Assembly (NCBI GenBank): GCA_022841245.1
Contig: JALHRW010000007.1
Span: forward strand, 1-63,269
Direction of reading: 5' to 3'
Length of the DNA: 63,269 bases
Source of the DNA: Planctomycetota bacterium
GTDB lineage: Bacteria > Planctomycetota > UBA11346
Position numbers and translations under genes: made by a program
Notes under the pieces: model-generated
The model's database searches: none
Told to the model about the DNA's origin: nothing
The model's input: the letters and a program-made list of their open reading frames with translations, nothing else
Part shown: piece after piece, positions 59,797 to 63,269 of the stretch
How positions within the stretch are numbered: position 1 is the first letter of the stretch
Layout: the number at the start of each line of letters is the position of its first letter

Positions 59797-60810
59797 TCAA
59801 AAGATCCGCTCCTGTTCGCCGGTCTCGACAGGAGGCGACAGGCCGAGGTGGCGGTAGGCCAGCGGCGTGGCCAAACGGCCCTGCGGCGTCTTGAGGATGA
59901 AACCGGCCTGGATGAGGAACGGCTCGTGCAGATCCTCGACCGTCGGCTCCTCCTCGTCGACGGTCTGAGCGATGGTCTTCACCCCGACCGGCCGGCGGGC
60001 GCGGCACAGGCACTGCAGGATGCGGCGGTCGATCTCGGTGAGGCCCGACGGATCGATGCCGAGCATGCCCAGGCCCTGCTCGGCGACCGCCGGGCTGATG
60101 CGGTTGCCGTGATGCACCTGGGCGAGATCGCGGATGCGGCGCAGGTGGTTGTTGGCGATGCGCGCGGTGCCCCGGCTGCGCCCGGCGATCACCGCCAGCC
60201 CCGCGTCGTCCGCCTCGACCGAGAGCAGGCCGCTGCTGCGCCGCAAGATGCGCGCCAGCTCGGCCGGGCTGTACAGGTCGAGCCGCTCGCGGATGCCGAA
60301 GCGGCTGCGGAACGGTGCGGTCAGACTTCCTTCGCGGGTGGTCGCGCCGACCAGGGTGAAGGGCTGCAGGTTGATGGTCAGCGATTGGCTGGTCGGCCCT
60401 TCGCCGAGGTTCACCGTGATGCGGAAGTCCTCCATCGCGCTGTAGAGGTACTCCTCGACCACGCGCTTGAGGCTGTGGATCTCGTCGATGAACAGGATCG
60501 ATCCGGCGCGGAGCGCCGACAGCAGTGCCGCCAGGTCGCCGGGCTTCTCCAGCATCGGTCCGGAGGTTTCCTTGATCTCGGCACCCATCTCGGCGGCAAG
60601 GATGTGGGCCAGCGTGGTCTTGCCGAGTCCGGGCGGGCCGGCGAGCAGCACGTGGTCGAGCTGCTCCTGGCGCTGCTTCGCCGCCTGCACCGCCAGGGCG
60701 AGGTTCCTGGTCACCGCCTGCTGGCCGGTGAAATCGGCGAGGACCTTCGGGCGCAGGGCGCGATCGGAGACGTCGTCGCGCTCGCCGAGCTGTCCGGGCG
60801 CCTGCGACAT
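59797..60810 (-). CDS. ruvB: Holliday junction branch-migration DNA helicase RuvB
   Basis: From ATG 60810, 337 residues, the standard length. RuvB is the ATPase motor for branch migration with RuvA. Motifs: RPKVLADFTGQQAVTRNLAL, Walker A GPPGLGKTTLAHI, Walker B LFIDEIHSL, sensor 1 GATTREGSLTAPFRSRFGI and the winged-helix C-terminal RRPVGVKTIAQTVDEEEPTV. ruvA and ruvC are not in the window. The start overlaps the stop of the barrel gene (TGATG). Confidence 0.97.
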   Translation of the reverse strand: MSQAPGQLGERDDVSDRALRPKVLADFTGQQAVTRNLALAVQAAKQRQEQLDHVLLAGPPGLGKTTLAHILAAEMGAEIKETSGPMLEKPGDLAALLSALRAGSILFIDEIHSLKRVVEEYLYSAMEDFRITVNLGEGPTSQSLTINLQPFTLVGATTREGSLTAPFRSRFGIRERLDLYSPAELARILRRSSGLLSVEADDAGLAVIAGRSRGTARIANNHLRRIRDLAQVHHGNRISPAVAEQGLGMLGIDPSGLTEIDRRILQCLCRARRPVGVKTIAQTVDEEEPTVEDLHEPFLIQAGFILKTPQGRLATPLAYRHLGLSPPVETGEQERIF

Positions 60811-61328
60811 CAGAACCAGTAGCCCAGCGAGATGGAAGCCGATGAGGTATCGAGGTCGAGGGCGTCGCGGGTGTAGTGGTAGGTCGCTTCGACGAACAGC
60901 CGGTCGCTCAGCAGATAGCCGGCCATGGCCTTGCCGCCGAGACTCCAGCGCCGATCGGAGGCGCCTGCGCGCTCCGGGGTCTCATCGAGCTTGAGGCGGA
61001 CGAAGTTGCTGCCGAAGCCGGCTCCGATCCAGAACTGCGGAGCGATCATGGCGCGTTCGGTGTAGCAGGCCGAGAACGTGAATAAGGATCCTTCGCCATC
61101 CGGGGCATAGCGGAAATCGAGGTCGACGCTGGGCACGCCGACCATGCCGCTTTCGGCAACCAAGGTGGCGAGGCCGGCGTGATAGCCCCAGTCGGTCTCC
61201 AGCGCCTTGCGCAGGTCGGCGCCGAGATAATCACCGCCGACCTGGAGCAGGAGCGGGGTGGTCCCGGCCGGTTGCGCAGCCAGAGCGGTGGAGCAGAGCA
61301 GCGTGACGAGAGCGAGGGGACGCAGCAT
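60810..61328 (-). CDS. Small outer-membrane beta-barrel-like protein
   Basis: From ATG 61328, 172 residues with a signal peptide (MLRPLALVTLLCSTALAAQ). Alternating strands such as DRLFVEATYHYTRDALDLDT and a C-terminal SISLGYWF aromatic end indicate an 8-strand barrel of the OmpA/OmpX-like size class. It has no recognisable enzyme motif. It lies between cdaR (40 bases) and ruvB (overlap), on the same strand. Confidence 0.75.
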   Translation of the reverse strand: MLRPLALVTLLCSTALAAQPAGTTPLLLQVGGDYLGADLRKALETDWGYHAGLATLVAESGMVGVPSVDLDFRYAPDGEGSLFTFSACYTERAMIAPQFWIGAGFGSNFVRLKLDETPERAGASDRRWSLGGKAMAGYLLSDRLFVEATYHYTRDALDLDTSSASISLGYWF

Positions 61329-61368
61329 GGGTCGGGATCGTCGCCCGGCTGGCCGGCCGCGCAACCAG

Positions 61369-62331
61369 CTACGGCACGGCGGCGAGGCGCAGGCGGACAC
61401 GGCCGACCTCGGCTTGCACACCTTCCACGGGCTGGATCAGCACCGGCAGTTCGCGCTCGCCTGCCTCGGTAACACCCTGCCGCAGGTCGACCCAGGCGAC
61501 GATGTCCTCGACGCGCAGGGCGCGGACCACCGAGTCCGTGCCACTCAGACGCACCTCGGCGGTTGGGGCCTCGCCCTCGACGCGCCAGCGCCCGGATTCG
61601 CCGGGAGCGAGCAGTACCGACACCGGTACCCGCAGCGCCACGGTGCTGCTGCGGGCAGGCTTCAGCGTGATGGTCGCAAGGACCGGCTCGACCGGGGTGA
61701 GCTGGCCATCGGTGATACGCAACGTGAGGCGTTCCTCACGCGGAGCGGCCAGGCCGGGGTCGATGCCATCCAGGTGGATGGGGGCGAAACGCAGTGGAGC
61801 GCCGCTGGTCTCGGCGGCGGCGATGCGTTCGGCCGGTCCGCGCACTTCGACCTGGGTGCGGTCGAGCCGAACCGAGGCGGCGATGCCGATCGGCAGCCCG
61901 ACGACCGGCGGCGCCTCGGCCGGCAGGGTGGCGAAGGCCAGGGCGGACAGGCGGATGGTCACCGAGCGCACCTCGCCTGGCTCGGTGCGTACCACGCGGA
62001 TGTCGGAATCGAGTCCGAGCAACCGGCCGGTCAAGCCCAACTCGACGTCTCCGGCCTCGCGACGGTCGCGCGGCAGTTCGATCAGCGGACGCAGCACCTG
62101 GTCGCGCAGCTCGCCGAGCTTGCTGGTCGGCACCGACAGCACGGCGACGAACTCCGCTGGCTCGACCGCCGAAACCTGCAGCACGGCGGGCAGGCCGGAT
62201 ATCTGCGCCGGGGTCAGCTCCACCAGGATCTGACGTTCGACCCGCACCTGGCCGCTGGTGTAGGTCCACAGAGCGACCGCCACCACCAGGCTGACGACCT
62301 TCAATTCCCAATTGCCGAGCAGCCACCTCAT
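61369..62331 (-). CDS. cdaR: CdaR/YbbR-domain regulator of the c-di-AMP synthase
   Basis: From ATG 62331, 320 residues. A single N-terminal membrane helix (NWELKVVSLVVAVALWTY) is followed by YbbR-type repeats, recognised by the VERQILVELTPAQISGLPA-like opening strand and repeated beta hairpins. CdaR binds and modulates the diadenylate cyclase CdaA. ATGA overlap with cdaA supports co-expression. No glmM follows, unlike in Firmicutes. Confidence 0.88.
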   Translation of the reverse strand: MRWLLGNWELKVVSLVVAVALWTYTSGQVRVERQILVELTPAQISGLPAVLQVSAVEPAEFVAVLSVPTSKLGELRDQVLRPLIELPRDRREAGDVELGLTGRLLGLDSDIRVVRTEPGEVRSVTIRLSALAFATLPAEAPPVVGLPIGIAASVRLDRTQVEVRGPAERIAAAETSGAPLRFAPIHLDGIDPGLAAPREERLTLRITDGQLTPVEPVLATITLKPARSSTVALRVPVSVLLAPGESGRWRVEGEAPTAEVRLSGTDSVVRALRVEDIVAWVDLRQGVTEAGERELPVLIQPVEGVQAEVGRVRLRLAAVP

Positions 62332-63155
62332 GCTGGCTTCCTCGTGGTGGCAGTGGCAGCAGCGCGGAAGACCCGGGCGAAGAGGATCTCGAGGTCCTGT
62401 CGGCTGAGTCCGCGGGTGAAGGTGCCGCGGTCGGCCATGCTGACCTGGCCGGTCTCCTCGGAGACGACCAGGGCCAGAGCGTCGGTGTCCTCGGAGATGC
62501 CGATACCGGCGCGATGGCGGGTGCCGGACAGCGACTTGAATTCGATGTTGCTGGTCAGCGGCAGGATCACCCCGGCGGCCGCGATGCGGCCACTTCGGAC
62601 GATCACCGCCCCGTCGTGCAGCGGCGCGTCCTTCCAGAACAGGCTGACCACGCTCTTGGCCGTCAACTCGCAGTCGAGCGGGCTGGAGGTGATGTAGTTG
62701 TCGAGGCGGTCGTTGCGTTCGATGACGATCAGCGCGCCGATGCGCTTCTCGGCCATCTGCATGACCGCCTCGACCAGCGGACCGACCAGATGCATGCCGG
62801 TGCCCTGCTGGCCATGCGGCAGGATGCCGCCGAGTTTGGATAGCAGGCGGCGCAGTTCGGGCTGGAACACGACGATCAGGACGATGGCGCTGAACCCGAC
62901 CATGGTCTGCAGCAGCCAGGAGATGGCGTGCAGGTCGAGCCATCGTGCCGCCAGCCACGCGCCCACCACAGCCGCCAGGACCAGGCTGATGCCCTTGATC
63001 TTGCCGCCGGCGGAGATGCGTTCGAGGGCGCGCAGCAGCCAGTACACCGCCAGCCACAGGATGACGATCTCGGTGGCGGCACGGATCAGGTACGGCCAGT
63101 CGCCTTGGTTGAAGGCGGGCAGCGGCAGCCAGGCGAAGGAACCGGGATCAGCCAT
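62328..63155 (-). CDS. cdaA: Diadenylate cyclase CdaA (c-di-AMP synthase)
   Basis: From ATG 63155, 275 residues. Three N-terminal membrane helices (about 20-45, 50-70, 75-100) precede the DAC domain. The catalytic DGA (LHDGAVIV) and RHR (GTRHRAGIGISE) motifs are intact. It condenses two ATP into cyclic di-AMP, a messenger for potassium balance, wall and DNA integrity. The start overlaps the folP stop (ATGA), and cdaR follows with an ATGA overlap. Confidence 0.96.
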   Translation of the reverse strand: MADPGSFAWLPLPAFNQGDWPYLIRAATEIVILWLAVYWLLRALERISAGGKIKGISLVLAAVVGAWLAARWLDLHAISWLLQTMVGFSAIVLIVVFQPELRRLLSKLGGILPHGQQGTGMHLVGPLVEAVMQMAEKRIGALIVIERNDRLDNYITSSPLDCELTAKSVVSLFWKDAPLHDGAVIVRSGRIAAAGVILPLTSNIEFKSLSGTRHRAGIGISEDTDALALVVSEETGQVSMADRGTFTRGLSRQDLEILFARVFRAAATATTRKPA

Positions 63156-63269
63156 CAGGCGGCCTCCGCCAGAGCTGCGGTCAAGCGGAGCGCGGCGCGC
63201 GCGCCGGCGACGTCGTGGACCCGCAGCAGCGCGCAGCGTTCAGCCAGCAGCGCATGCAGGGCGTGCCCG
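63155..63269 (-). CDS. folP: Dihydropteroate synthase C-terminus (cut by the window)
   Basis: Only 37 residues are visible before the stop at 63155: LLAERCALLRVHDVAGARAA then LRLTAALAEA. The Val-His-Asp-Val motif is the conserved end of FolP, where the His-Asp binds the pterin phosphate. The stop overlaps the cdaA start. A folP-cdaA arrangement is known in several phyla, which supports the call. Confidence 0.75.
   Translation of the reverse strand, partial: GHALHALLAERCALLRVHDVAGARAALRLTAALAEAA

Overview
The window is GC-rich (roughly two thirds G+C by eye) and densely coding, with many ATGA, GTGA and TGATG stop/start overlaps. The gene content suggests a member of the PVC superphylum, most likely a planctomycete. 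The signs are several Hanks-type Ser/Thr kinases, an ECF sigma factor with a long extracytoplasmic extension, secreted EF-hand proteins, pseudopilins under a GntR/LacI-type regulator, and outer-membrane barrels. This is inferred from gene content only; there is no rRNA gene in the window.

Left block, 1-16 kb. A minus-strand series encodes two EF-hand secreted proteins, an MscS channel, PPK2, phosphofructokinase, an AI-2E-family membrane protein, a small barrel protein, a dCache receptor kinase and a Tyr/Gly-rich secreted protein cut by the window edge. An ECF sigma factor fused to a membrane segment and two STN-like domains sits on the plus strand between the two EF-hand paralogues. prfB (minus) and an MsbA-like ABC exporter (plus) diverge at 14.2 kb. 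Between 16.0 and 22.2 kb lies a minus-strand operon of five exported or membrane proteins, mostly unrecognised, with visibly lower GC. It looks acquired.

Middle block, 22.2-46 kb. A GntR-HTH/LacI-like regulator is followed by five translationally coupled or closely spaced pseudopilin genes in the order G-H-I-J-K. The H and K proteins are very large, and no secretin, ATPase or platform gene is nearby. A membrane pseudokinase with a lectin-like domain and repeats, and a putative glycoside hydrolase, follow on the same strand. This is the best candidate for an undescribed system: a stand-alone, sugar-responsive pseudopilus cassette. Next come a PhyH dioxygenase/LamG pair on the minus strand, divergent from an AraC regulator whose frame runs into the antisense of a broken second AraC gene. 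Then comes a TonB receptor - Kelch - SBP5 - DppB/DppC uptake operon that lacks ATPases.

Right block, 46-63 kb. A COG3014-like lipoprotein, an LpoB-like lipoprotein, a membrane Ser/Thr kinase and an LPP20-like lipoprotein form a cell-envelope cluster on the plus strand. A minus-strand group HisN-like phosphatase - aroA - rsmD follows, then a soluble Ser/Thr kinase on the plus strand. The last minus-strand run is folP (partial) - cdaA - cdaR - barrel protein - ruvB - metallopeptidase/propeller/barrel fusion - small unknown gene. It combines c-di-AMP synthesis, Holliday-junction migration and an unusual outer-membrane protein. No rRNA, tRNA, CRISPR array, insertion sequence or riboswitch was recognised.
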